Below are positions 46,537 through 56,970 of a DNA stretch of 64,000 bases, piece after piece; positions within the stretch are counted from its first letter, which is position 1; every line of letters starts with the position of its first letter. Both the position numbers and the translations under genes were made by a program. This DNA comes from Siphonodentalium dalli (lineage: Eukaryota; Mollusca; Scaphopoda; Gadilida; Siphonodentaliidae): NCBI GenBank assembly GCA_032622095.1, contig CP136063.1, positions 7,853,814 to 7,917,813 on the forward strand. Direction: 5' to 3'. Below the pieces are notes generated by a model. The model had not been told where the DNA came from and did not search any database. It saw only the letters and a program-made list of their open reading frames with translations.

Positions 46537-49500
46537 GTCAGAATCAGAATCAGAATAGTTTATTTCATGACAAATCATATATAGTATCTAGTTAATAAAA
46601 AAGTAAATATAACAAAAATAGACAAGTCATGTGGAGGCGACATGACCTATCGGGTCGTCTTCCTGTCGCCACCCTAAAATTAAAGATATTGTTATTGATT
46701 CTTTTGATAATAATAAATCCGGTCATGACATGTGAGAGCTGGTTACATCGTCGTTTATCCATTTGTTCAGGATTAAGTTAAATATTTCGTCTAGATTAGA
46801 ATTTGTCGGTTTACTACAGCATTCAATTTATTTAATGGTGCAAGTGGACTGTTTGATATTTCGTTTATATCATCGAACTTTTTCCATAAGTGAATTCTTT
46901 GATTAAATTTGCAAGATAATATTAAAATGTTATACTGAAAGTCCACATGCACATATATCATTAGCATAACAAGTATATATATGGTATATTTCAATGTATT
47001 AGTAAATATATAAAATCGATATATATTTTCCATATATATATTTCCACCGTAATAGCACTGAACTAGGCACCTGTCAGAACGTGCGACGTGAATGAGACAA
47101 CAGTACTAGGTTATTGAATTAAAATAAGATGAGAGTTAGTAAGAAATCAAAAATCTGAAATCATATCGCAAATAAGTGAGGTACGACTTATATTGACGTA
47201 TTCAATTTTCCGTTTAGTACCAAAATACAGAGTGAGCTGTGTTAATGTTGAACAATCTGTACAAAATCTGTTTGTACATTTAACAGTCAGTGAATAATTC
47301 CCAATACTTGTCTTAGAAATGTGGTTCACAAAGGCCGACTTAGGTCGAATATTTTGGGTAGCCTTATTAAGATTATTCCAGATTTTCGGAAAAACATGGA
47401 GAGATAATTTTTCTGTGAATTTAATTCGTGATTTTGTTTCTCGAATTTTGCCTGTTGATCTGGTATTCATACTCGGGTGTATGTATATGCTAAAGCTGTT
47501 ATTAAATGACTTGGGGAGGTTGGTATTCATCCAGTTGTGCATATAAAGGCATATACGTTGCATGTAAAGGTCTTGTAATTTCAAGATGTTGTTAGTTTTA
47601 AATAAAGGTTCAGTATGGCTATTGTAGCGTTTTTTGTTAATGGCTCGGATAGCTTTTTTCTGTAAAACAACAACTTGGTTGTGGGTACCGGCATTGCCCC
47701 ATAGCTCAATTCCATAGAGAATATGGGAGTGTACAGCATACGGAGACAGTCAAACGAAAGGAAATTTTTTACTCGATTTATAGCACATAAGGAGTTACTA
47801 ATTTTTGCACAAACAGCTTTCACGTGGTGTTCGAATGATAGGTGTTCATCAATGTGTATTCCAAGAAACTTAAATGATTTTTCCTGACAGTCTACTCCAA
47901 TTCTTATAATTTGCTCTCCATTTATAGTTAGTGTGTGATTTCCAACTATATATGGGCCATTTTTAGGTTGTATCAGCATATATTTGGGTTTTTTAGTGTT
48001 TAGTGATAGTCTATTAGTTCGACACCATTTACTTAGTTTTGCAAGTTCATTGTTAAAGTTGTCATACAAATAATCAAGGTTATGGTTTGAGGAGTACACA
48101 GTGGTGTCATCTGCAAAAGATAACAATGACAAGGCAGTAGATTTGTGCATATCGTTTACATAAATCAAAAAGAGAATCGGCCCAGCCACAGATCCCTGGG
48201 GGACTCCACATGTAATGGGAAGTTTAGATGAAACCCTACCTTCTAGATCCACAAATTGAAATCTATTATTCAAATAATTTCTAAACCAATGATTGGCTTT
48301 GCCTCTTATTCCATAGGTTTCAAGTTTTTTTAATAGAATTTTGTGGTTTATTGTATCAAAAGCTTTGGAGAAGTCGATAAAAGCAGAGAGTGTACAATCT
48401 TTTGTTTTCTTATCATTATTTAAACCCACGTCGTTAATTAACTTCAGTATCGGGTGAATTGTGGAGTGTTCTTTACGAAATCCATATTGATTGTGATAGA
48501 GGGCATCATGCTTGTTAATAAATTCGACAAGTCTTAAACAGACAATTTTTTCTAAGATTTTTGAAAATGTAGGAAGGATACTAATAGGGCGATAATTTTC
48601 TAACAGTTTTGGATCTCCAGATTTAAATAAAGGGATGACCCGTGCTATCTTCATGTTGTCAGGAATAATTCCAGTTTCCATAGATAGATTAATAATATAG
48701 CTTAGAGGTTTGGAAATTTCATTGATGACACTCTTCATTAGTGAAGAAGTAAGACCATCACAGTCTGTGCTATGTTTTACTTTACAAGAAGAGACGATTC
48801 TTTGTAATTCTTCTGGTGTAGTAGGGCGGAATAAAAGTGTTTCATTACATGGTGTAGGTATGTATGAAGAAAAATGTTCCCCTGTACTTTGTATTTTTTC
48901 AGATTCAATGGCTCCAATGTTAGAAAAATAGTTATTAAATGCTTCTGCAGCATCTTTACGATCTGATTTGTCAATGCCATCTATATTAAATGACAAAGGA
49001 TATTCCATTTTTTTAGATCTCTTTTGGATTATCTCTGAAATTAGTTTCCATGTGTTTTTCATGTCATATTTGTATTCATTAATCATATGTTTATAATGAA
49101 AGGTTTTACTTGCTCGTTTAATTCTATTAAAGTATTTACAAAATTCTTTATATTTAGTTACATTCACTTCACATGGTTCCTTTAATTTTATATGAAAGAG
49201 CTTAGCTTTGTGTTCTGAAGATTTAATAAGTCCTTTGGTAATCCATGGTTTCTGTTTAATATATTTTGTTCTGAGCTTTTTTAGCGGAAAAGCTATTTCA
49301 AAGGCGTTCAAGTAGATTTCCATGAATGAATTATATGATTCATGTGGGCAGCTTTGCCCAACGACATTATTATAGTTCGCGGATACTAACAGTCTTTTAA
49401 AACAAGATATATTTTCATCACTAAATTTACGATGGTATTGTATCTCGGGTCTCTTTTCGTGATATTTCACTTTTTGTTTACTCTTGAAACAGAGAAAAGA

Positions 49501-49900
49501 ACCGAAGTGGTCCGCTAAGTCAGTCAGTACTATGCCAGTTTCATAATCAACTGAGTGGTCATTAATCAAGATTTGATCGATCAGAGTAGCAGTAAATTCT
49601 GTAACTCTAGTTGGTTTAATTATTGTTGGTAAGAAACTAGAAGCAAAGATATAATTGATAAAATTATTCGTTTGTTCATGTCTACCATACTTTAATAAGT
49701 CAATGTTGAAATCACCCATTAAAATTGTTTTTTTATGATCAAACTGAACCATTTTTTCATTCATAAGTTTAATACATTTGTCCAAGTCTGCATTTGGTGC
49801 TGTGTTTGGCCTATAAATCTTCCCGAGAATAAACGACTTGACAAAATTGTACTGATTATAATTTATTTGCCGAAAAAGTAGGGAGCTACAGGCTCCCTAA
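46537..49900 (-). mobile_element. 5'-truncated non-LTR retrotransposon (LINE, CR1/L2/Jockey-like)
   Basis: One element on the minus strand: the C-terminal part of an AP endonuclease, a reverse transcriptase, a C-terminal tail, a 3' UTR with GGTGGCGACAGGAAGACGAC, and a short tandem tail (TTCTGA repeated three times after AATAAACTA, at 46537-46556). A microsatellite-like tail rather than poly-A fits CR1/L2-type elements. The coding frame runs upstream to about 49885 (GKIYRPNTAPNAD precedes the first Met), where a stop and a hairpin occur, so ORF1 and the endonuclease N-terminus are missing. Sits in the presumed first large intron of the EGF gene in the same orientation. Confidence 0.85.
47147..49785 (-). 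pseudogene. Endonuclease/reverse transcriptase ORF2, frameshifted
   Basis: The first 734 codons (49785 to 47581) hold endonuclease motifs (MGDFNIDLL at 23-31, LIDQIL at 68-73, TDLADHFGSFL at 88-98) and the reverse transcriptase: NYRPISILPTFSKILEK near 397, motif A AFIDFSKAFDTIN at 468-480, motif B GVPQGSVAGPILFLIYVNDM at 527-546, catalytic FADD at 557-560. Around plus 47721-47737 the frame shifts; the family motif HILYGIELWGNAG and the C-terminal part (LQDLYMQRICLYMHNWMN...) continue in another frame to 47147. A deletion of several bases fits, because a few residues before HILYG are also missing. Inactive copy. I infer reverse transcription of its own RNA as the ancestral role. Confidence 0.9.
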
Positions 49901-49990
49901 AATCGATATTAGAAGTTAGATGTATTATAATTTATATTGACAATTACAATACTGAATACAAATACAATACACTTATTGAAGTTTATGACG

Positions 49991-50111
49991 GACGGAAGTT
50001 AGAGAGTAGGTTGGTAGACTCCCAGTGAATGTTGGGTTTTTAGTGCCGCCGACGGTAGTTAGAGAGTAGATTGGTAAACTCACCAGTAACTGTTGGGTTG
50101 TTAGTCCCGCC
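49991..50111. repeat. Two-copy 60-bp tandem duplication at the exon end
   Basis: GACGGAAGTTAGAGAGTAGG (49991) and GACGGTAGTTAGAGAGTAGA (50051) start two copies that both end with GTTGGG...AGT-CCGCCGACGG. The right copy holds the 3' end of the signal-anchor exon and its donor GTGAGT. In the left copy the donor reads GGGAGT on the minus strand, so it cannot be used. Confidence 0.85.
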
Positions 50112-50242
50112 GACGGATGAGATGCTGCTCCATGTCAAAAACACAGCGGTCGCGATAACCGCAAGAACTATTATAAGAGCAGACACAGCAAACGCGATCC
50201 TCAATGCCTTCCTTTTTCGGTTAGTGTTGCTTTGTGGCATTG
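50084..50242 (-). CDS. Signal-anchor (type II membrane) exon, likely start of the gene
   Basis: Begins at ATG (50240) and ends at a strong donor GTGAGT (phase 1, ACT-G). 52 codons: a short tail with RKRK (residues 8-11), then one hydrophobic helix of about 22 residues (IAFAVSALIIVLAVIATAVF, 15-34), then a Ser/Gly/Asn/Thr-rich stalk. Positive charges before the helix predict N-in/C-out topology. The final G plus the AC or AA opening of an EGF exon gives D/E-I-D-E-C, so splicing to the EGF chain is in frame. CCTTTGCCTTAG just before the ATG is a possible acceptor, so a 5' UTR exon may lie further up. Linkage to the EGF exons is inferred from strand, order and phase. Confidence 0.6.
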
Positions 50243-51816
50243 CTAAGGCAAAGGGATGGATCCTACAAATATATACATAGCATCACAATGAATTGATCAG
50301 GGGTCAATACTATGATAATTTTACAAATTGTAAAATTTTATAAAGGTGTTATTATTAACAATTGTACGTAACAACAATACTTCGTTGTACTGATGGCCCG
50401 GGATAATTGTGAAAACCAAAATTGGTCAAACGGAATATTACCCGAAAACCTTAATATGAATGATAGTGCACGAGCTTCAGTATGGAGCACGCGATCGCAT
50501 GGGGCCTGTAATCAGCGCTGTGTGGGTTGTGATGTGGTGTCAGTTGAAGAGAAGTTTTACCTACAAGTTAACGATTAGCGCATTGAAACTAAAAATACAA
50601 TCATGTTTTCAGATCTTATTGAGATATGATATAAGAAACATCAAATTTCAACAGTCCACACAATGACAAATGAGTATTGTATGTGTCACTTCCAATAAGT
50701 AACACTGTGACGCAGTAATGTTATCACCCAGCCACCGCCTCCCAATCATCGGCCCTAATTTATTTGTCTGGAGTGAACTGTTTGAAAGTCATACTACAGG
50801 CTGTGGCGTTGAGTTTTAAAACGCTATACAAATAAATCCATTTACCGCCTACCAAGTTGAAAATGCGGGTGGTTCGTGGTTCAACTCACTCAATAATGCT
50901 ATATCGGTACCATACTGTTGCGTGACTTTAATACTGTGCCAAAGAAAAATCATAAACGCCACAGGGGACAACGTATTCCCTCTTATTGACCATTATTTTA
51001 TACAAATGGCTCACTGATGGATGTTCACCCATTCGCCTCCATTGTCAGCACGTCAATTGGGAAAAATCGATATTCGGCCACATGGAAAGTAAGCTTTTTT
51101 TTTGCAGTTACTACACTATTTAAATTTACGATATTGTGAAACAACAATGTAATGTCGAATTGTTCCTCCCAGTTACATCTAACTGTAATACGGTGATGAG
51201 CTCCTGACAACTCTCCCTGTTGTGTTTATGGATCGGCTAATTGTTACTCGCCATTTGACAGTTTTGCACATTTAATAAAAGTTGTAGTTGCAAGTAATCG
51301 CTCGATTTTGTGGATTCTTACTACCAACTGGGTCCGATAGTACTCGGACACGCATGCGGTGGTGACATTGCACAAAAAAAGACTCTGATTACTATTGTAA
51401 ACATGTTTCCTAATATTGACCCCTGGTCGTAGTATATCACGTTTCCCTGAAGAGGTCAGTTCGCTGGATCAATCCAACCACCGCGGCATAGAATTTGATC
51501 GTGCAATTTGACCACTTCAACGGACACGATGCGATCATGCGCAGCGACCAACTGGGTGAAGACAATTTCGCTTCAATTTTGTACTACAATTCTGTACTCT
51601 ACCGCCATCGAAGTCTTTACCATAACTAATTCATCTTAGTTGTTATTACTACGAACTATTTGTATGCTATTGGCGCAGAATGTTCGCATAATGCAGGAGG
51701 AATTATAAAACCAAAACGCAAAGGCCAGCCAGGATCTAACCAGTCCACCACATCCAGCTAAAGATATGGCCATATATAGCGCTGATGTCAACCAAGATAG
51801 CCTCGTTGAGAATATT
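50243..51816. other. No gene seen upstream of the signal-anchor exon
   Basis: The promoter or a 5' UTR exon of the minus-strand gene should lie here or further right. I see no CpG-rich stretch or convincing core promoter. Short frames only. Confidence 0.4.
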
Positions 51817-51993
51817 AAGCAATTATTTCATGTGTCTTTTGGGAACAGTCAACATTGTTGTCCCGAGGTATCAGGAATGACTATCGAACTGTTTCCCAAG
51901 GCCGAAGGCCGAGGGCAACAGTTCGACAGTCATTCCTGATACCGAGGGACAACAATTTTGCCTGTTCCCAAAAGACACATGAAATAATTGCTT
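51817..51993. mobile_element. 177-bp fold-back element
   Basis: AAGCAATTATTTCATGTGTC at the left is matched by its complement at the right (to 51993). The arms continue through GGGAACAG, TTGTTGTCCC and TATCAGGAATGACT to a centre at about 51905 (CCAAGGCCGAAGGCC). About 80-bp arms with few mismatches. Different sequence from the GTCGCCC family but the same architecture, including CAACAGTTCG motifs. Confidence 0.8.
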
Positions 51994-52147
51994 TGTTACC
52001 CAATACATTTACTTGTATATAATCAGGTCATTGCTAATTAATCTCACTCTTTAATAGTGACAGTGACAATGCAGAAATCCGGTATTATTAAAAAACGAAA
52101 CAGGAAATTTCAGGAAATAGCCGAAACGTTACGGAAATTGCAAACCA

Positions 52148-52310
52148 TGTAACAGTTAGTTCGGGCCAGTCAACAGCTCGCTCGGAGCCGGTCAACAGTT
52201 CGCTCGGGTCGGGCAACAGTTCAATCGTGACGTCACGAAAGCTGACCGTGATTGCAAACCGGGCAACAATTCATTCAGGGCGGGCAATAGTTCGTTGTGG
52301 CGTTACGAAC
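52148..52310. repeat. Degenerate short tandem repeat with GGGCAACAGTTCG
   Basis: About six units of roughly 24 bp: GTCAACAGCTCGCTCGGAGC, GTCAACAGTTCGCTCGGGTC, GGGCAACAGTTCAATCGTG, GGGCAACAATTCATTCAGGGC, GGGCAATAGTTCGTTGTGGC. Shares GGGCAACAGTTCG with the centre of the neighbouring fold-back element, so both may be parts of one element reaching to TATTGGGTAACAATCAC near 52372. Confidence 0.55.
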
Positions 52311-52439
52311 GCGAATTTGGGGTTAACCAGTTAATTCTAAATCCAAATGATTTACGAAGTAAAACTCTACTATTGGGTAACAATCACTAATATTCCAGCC
52401 AAACGAAAACAAATAGTGACATACAGTGCGGTCGACTCA

Positions 52440-52718
52440 GGCAAGGAACAATCATCTGGAATAGTGTCTACTTGAGTGCAGATATTGCATTTGGGGACAA
52501 TGTTAGATCTCAGGTTTGCTTGGACCAAATCGGCGTGAAATTTGGTGAGTCACCTTTTGTGCCACACTATAGTCCGTGGTACAAATTTGGGCCACATTGG
52601 ATTCATGGTTAAAAAGTTATAAACGCGCCAAAAGCGTGACCGAGTTATACACACACACAGATACACAGATACACACACACACACACACATACAGACGACG
52701 GGTTTTATATATATAGAT
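52440..52718 (-). mobile_element. Possible Helitron-like 5' part, inverted
   Basis: On the minus strand: TCTATATATATAAAACCCGT at 52718 leftward, then a (GT)n tract (52650-52692 as AC on plus), then AACTCGGTCACGCTTTTGGC and ACCAAATTTCACGCCGATTT. The TATATA-microsatellite-'aaatttcacgccgatt' layout matches the 20.4-22.2 kb family. No hairpin plus CTAG end was found. Confidence 0.4.
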
Positions 52719-53168
52719 TACAAATATAACTCAACATTGTGATTCAAATGAAGCAATGAGCTAATTGTGGTGGAAATTATTAATAGTTATATTAGTTCAT
52801 CATACCAAAAGGGATAAACAGAAAATAATAGGTTAAGCCTCTCAAATGTATTAAAATCCATTGTTATCTTCATCCCATTTTCCTCTCTTCTGATTGGCTG
52901 AGGTTGCGTCACTTATTACCCTCGAGGTTAACATTTCGGCAGTTATGGCCGCTCGGCTGTTACCAGTAAACAAAGAACTACGAAGAACTCAACGCGCAGA
53001 GATTACATCACAGCTCTCTAATAATTTCTGAAAACCCGCATTTTATAAACCCCACTGTTTCGTAACAACCGCGAACTGTGGTGTTTGCTAATTTGCATAA
53101 TTGTCTTTAATTTGCAATTAAAGCACGCTATGTATAAATAGTGTTATCACGGACATAAATCCTAAGAA
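52719..53168. other. No gene seen
   Basis: Non-coding. CTCTTCTGATTGGCTGAGGTT at about 52872 and AACTGTGGTGTTTGCTAATTTGCATA at about 53074 echo phrases inside the 33-36 kb palindromic element (GTTGTGGTGTTTGCTAATTTGCAT), so this may be a decayed relative. Confidence 0.4.
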
Positions 53169-53681
53169 TGGCTGCGGACACACGTACCACAGTAGCGATG
53201 GCATAGTAGGTGTGACAATTAATTATGGTAGAGTTTGGTGACAATTGGTCAACATAATTTATGTGCCATAGGGGTTCGTGTCGCGCGCCGCATATTCGCA
53301 CAGTGAGTCGACTGACCAATTAACCCATTGAGTTTCACCAAGGTTGATCTCTACTCATTACGTTTAGCCACATTGTATTCTCTACGATACAAAAAATTGC
53401 ACGACCGATCGTCCAGAATTGTCTTGTGTGTTAGCATTACAAATATAACATTGCGTGTTGAGTAACGATCAACAGCGACAAGACATTCGGTTTGATAAAT
53501 CATTGAGATGTCAATCTCGACGCTGATAGAGCTTGGAAAAGACTCATTGTGTGAATGTGCGGCGGGCGACATGTCTCGCTATGGCACAGGAATATGACGA
53601 CCAATTGTCACCAAAATTGCACCATAATTAATTGTCACACCTACTATGCCATCGCTACTGTGATACGTGTGTCCGCAGCCA
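53169..53681. mobile_element. Inverted-repeat element, about 513 bp
   Basis: TGGCTGCGGACACACGTA at the left end is inverted at the right end (TACGTGTGTCCGCAGCCA). The arms extend about 150 bp each (GCGATGGCATAGTAGGTGTG, ACAATTAATTATGG, GACAATTGGTC; GTGCGGCGGGCGAC on the right). About 200 bp of unique sequence separates them. No transposase; the two small frames covering the arms are mirror images of each other. Confidence 0.8.
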
Positions 53682-53689
53682 ATGTTCGA

Positions 53690-53880
53690 TTTACAGTATT
53701 GCTATATTTTTATTATCTCATTGTAAATAAATTATATATGGCGTTATGTCCTATGTGTATATATTGCCATTTTTGTTGTTGATATATTGTTTTTGTGTTA
53801 TTTAATTGTATATGTATCAATGTTCTCCCATGAGGAGGAAATAAAGATATATATATATATATATATAAATATAAATATAA
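53690..53880 (+). mobile_element. Possible 3' tail of a LINE
   Basis: TCTCCCATGAGGAGGAAATA followed by AAGATATATAT... (TA microsatellite 53846-53880). A short CTCC/GAGGAG hairpin, AATAAAG and a simple-repeat tail are the usual 3' ends of CR1/L2-like elements. Only the last about 100-200 bp are present. Confidence 0.35.
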
Positions 53881-54348
53881 AATAGCCACTCTTTACTATT
53901 TATCAACCGATAATTTTCTTCGGTTAAACATTCCTCCGACTTCACAGGAATACCATTATGTTGCGTAACACTCTGTAACAGTTGTCAATTTCTTTTGGTA
54001 CCAAGTTTCACATTTTAGCGTTCTCGAAATTAACACGTGAACCTGCGTCATTACGCTCATTTATAACGACACCGAACATTTCGCCGCATGGCTACTCTAC
54101 TTCGAAATTGCTTTACTCCTCCTTCCGTGAACCGATTGTCACCGTGCGACCAGCAAATTAACCGGATAATAGCTCCGCAAATGATGGGTGTATCAATTGA
54201 TCCAAAATGTGAACGTTTTATTTTCTAAAAAGCGAGGATTCCAACATAAAATTAACTCTTCGAGCTGGATTAATGAATATACGCGCGTACATGTAATTAG
54301 GCATGCCATTAAGAAGGTTCGTGCGTACTCCTTTGCCAGATAACAAAA
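53881..54348. other. No gene seen
   Basis: AT-rich, non-coding; nothing recognised. Confidence 0.4.
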
Positions 54349-54499
54349 CAGTTGTCACCCTTGTTTTCGTGAGACACGGGGATTTGTCGCCGCTCTCGAC
54401 CTGGAATGTCACCCTCGGGCCTGGCGGCCATCGGGTGACATTCCAGGTCTCGAGCGGGCGACAGATCCCCGTGTCTCACTCAACCGCAGGCGACAACTG
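54349..54499. repeat. Solo terminal palindrome of the GTCGCCC fold-back family
   Basis: CAGTTGTCACCCTTGTTTTC ... GCAGGCGACAACTG, 151 bp, folding around GGGCCTGGCGGCC. The left side abuts GATAACAAAA (inner flank in the big element) and the right side abuts TATA (outer flank). So this is the right-hand terminal module alone, diverged from the 33-41 kb copies. Confidence 0.8.
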
Positions 54500-56970
54500 T
54501 ATATGGTTCGTATTGTATACTGTATATTGTTTGTCGTCGTCTCTTAATAATAGCTCAGATTACAATTAAGATATGTAAAATCTAATAATTTTCGCTTGGT
54601 AGATCCAGATAAATTATTTGTTGAAAATCTCTTGGCAATTTTAGCAATATTTATGCAAAATGTTCATCTTAAATGTATATTATCCGGTGCGTATTCCGAC
54701 ACATATTTCAGTGGAGCGGTATATAAATTGGGTTATCTAATGTTAAGGCATCTGTATGCCTATGGATTTGGAATGTTTACGTTTAGACATTATCAAAACT
54801 CTAGGGCTAACACCGGTTGCTTTGGATGCGACGCATGATATACATCGTTATTAATTAATTTCCCTGATAAGTATCAGTAACAGTAATTATGATATGAGAC
54901 ATAATGGGAATTATATTACTTGATATGGAGATGCCAGTGAAATGTAAACGAAGGAAGCGCCCCCATTCGTGAATTTTCAAAACAATTCAATTTTTATCAA
55001 TCAAATTGAAGGGAAAAATAGTTTTACTTTTTAACCAATGTATGCTATATTATTATAGCAACACGTATTTACTATCACATTATGAAAGAGATGTTCAAAT
55101 TACGTAAAAAGGTGGTTTAAAAAAATTAATATTTCATCTATGTCAATAAATACTTTGACAGGAACTATTAATACAACATACTGCATCAGATAGATTATGA
55201 AGCCAACTTGGGTATGCGCTCAGTCTATTATATGAAATGACTGTCTGCCAGAAAACAAATAATGCATTTTTCATTGAATATTTTAGTTTCGTGGCAGCCA
55301 CGCTCAGGAATACTTTTGATTGGGTAAAGGACCAACACAACATAACACAACATAAATATTATTCAACCACGTTTTCAATAATTTGGCAGACATATATACT
55401 CAATAATGATAAATCTGTTCAGACATTAGGTCATTTTTATGGTGATTTTCCTCAATACATAGTTCTGCAAATGGCTGCCACAAAACTAAAACAGACTGAG
55501 CGCATACTCTAACTCGGTTTATAGTCTAGATAATGCAGTGAGCTTTTTAAATATTTATTGTCAAACTATCTATCGACCTACATGAGAACAAATGTTGTTG
55601 TTTTAAGCATGTGATCACATTATCAGTTAATATCGGTTCCTGACAATTAATATTTAGATACTTAATTTCATCTTAGAATTATTGAGTTCGTTATTAATTC
55701 CCGGAAAACTCCCGATAACTTTTTGAACATTATTGTTATATCAACGGGAACGACTAACATCGTCACATCAATGAAGTACAAGAGAAAAGAAAACAAACTT
55801 ACCTAGTTTGAGTATTCATGTCGATTATATTCGGTAATTATGGTTTGAACTGACGCTCTGTATAATTTCTGTCGAAGTCATATGAATTTGGAAGGGCGGT
55901 AACGTCTCTGCATGGTGTTCGATACCTATTGGATAATCGATTATGGATGACCAACTACCACACTGTATTTGTTGATCTCATTGACAAGCTGATTTTGTGG
56001 TATCTACGTGTCTATATTTGCACTCGAGTGAAGTCCTTAGAACTACGTTACAGTAACGCGTTGATGAATTGCCCAGTTCCTAGGCTACATTCAAGCAGCT
56101 GTCAATATTCCTGGCAAGTTTTAATGAAATTCTTAATATAGGTTTTTTATTGCACAATTCTGAATGGCAAATGTTGTAACTACATACCAGTTATATCTCA
56201 TCGATTTTGTCATTGCACATTTGAGCAGAGAATTGGCACGAATTATTATGCAACCGATTCTTTCCAGAATTTTGAAGACTAATGTTTGTCAAATGGCGTT
56301 AACAGTGCCAATCCGTTACTGACCATTAGCCAACCCACTGTTAGAAATCGGATCGCAGTTTGGAAATCTCCTTTAAAAAAGCCAGTGATATGCCAATTAT
56401 ACACGATACTTCAATTATATCGACGCATTGGCATACATTACTGTGCAATTTTGTTTTGACATTGAATCAGTTTAATGCGTTTTAAACTAATTTAGTCCAC
56501 CATAAACCACGCTGACATCACGTGTCCGAATTCGTTACTAGAAATCTTTAAAAACTCACAGACTATGATATCAAAGGAATCTATGCTTATGCCTTGTATA
56601 TATGTGACTGATACTTATGGTCCATGGGGTACTGGATATTCGCTCAGTTAATGCCCCGTTCCCATCACGAAACGCAACGTGTTCCAGTTTTTGGTAGTGG
56701 TTCCTGGCATTTGAGACCGTGGTGAGAAATATATTGTTTTCCGCATAAAAGTCAAATGTCAAGAAACGTGTTCGTCGTGGGTTGGAATTCATTGCTATGT
56801 AGCACCGGTTGAACCACCCGCAAAATGTCGAGATACGGGTTCGTCGTGGGGTCGTAATCATATGCACCGACCGGTTGCACAACGTAATTAAGTTTTATTT
56901 CCTAAATCGTACCATAACATTACCATATCCATTACTGTATCGTATGTTTACACATTAACCTCGGCTCCTG
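54500..56970. other. No gene; inverted repeat at 55211-55511
   Basis: GGTATGCGCTCAGTCTATTA (about 55212) is inverted as AACAGACTGAGCGCATACTC at 55490-55509, and TTTTAGTTTCGTGGCAGCC (55281) as GGCTGCCACAAAACTAAAAC (55473), a small lopsided fold-back. A 67-bp duplication with GGGTTCGTCGTGGGG lies near 56750-56880. Frames here show no domains. Confidence 0.45.

Noticed and set aside
46791-47033. 80-aa minus-strand frame within the LINE 3' region
   Set aside because: Low-complexity AT-rich translation; no match to a LINE domain.
50262-50280. TATA-like box (TATGTATATATTTG on minus) upstream of the signal-anchor ATG
   Set aside because: About 30 bp from the ATG it would leave almost no 5' UTR, and AT-rich matches are common here.
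56571-56882. 103-aa minus-strand frame with RRTRISTF and RRTRFLTF
   Set aside because: The repeated peptide comes from a 67-bp DNA duplication; no domain or splice context.
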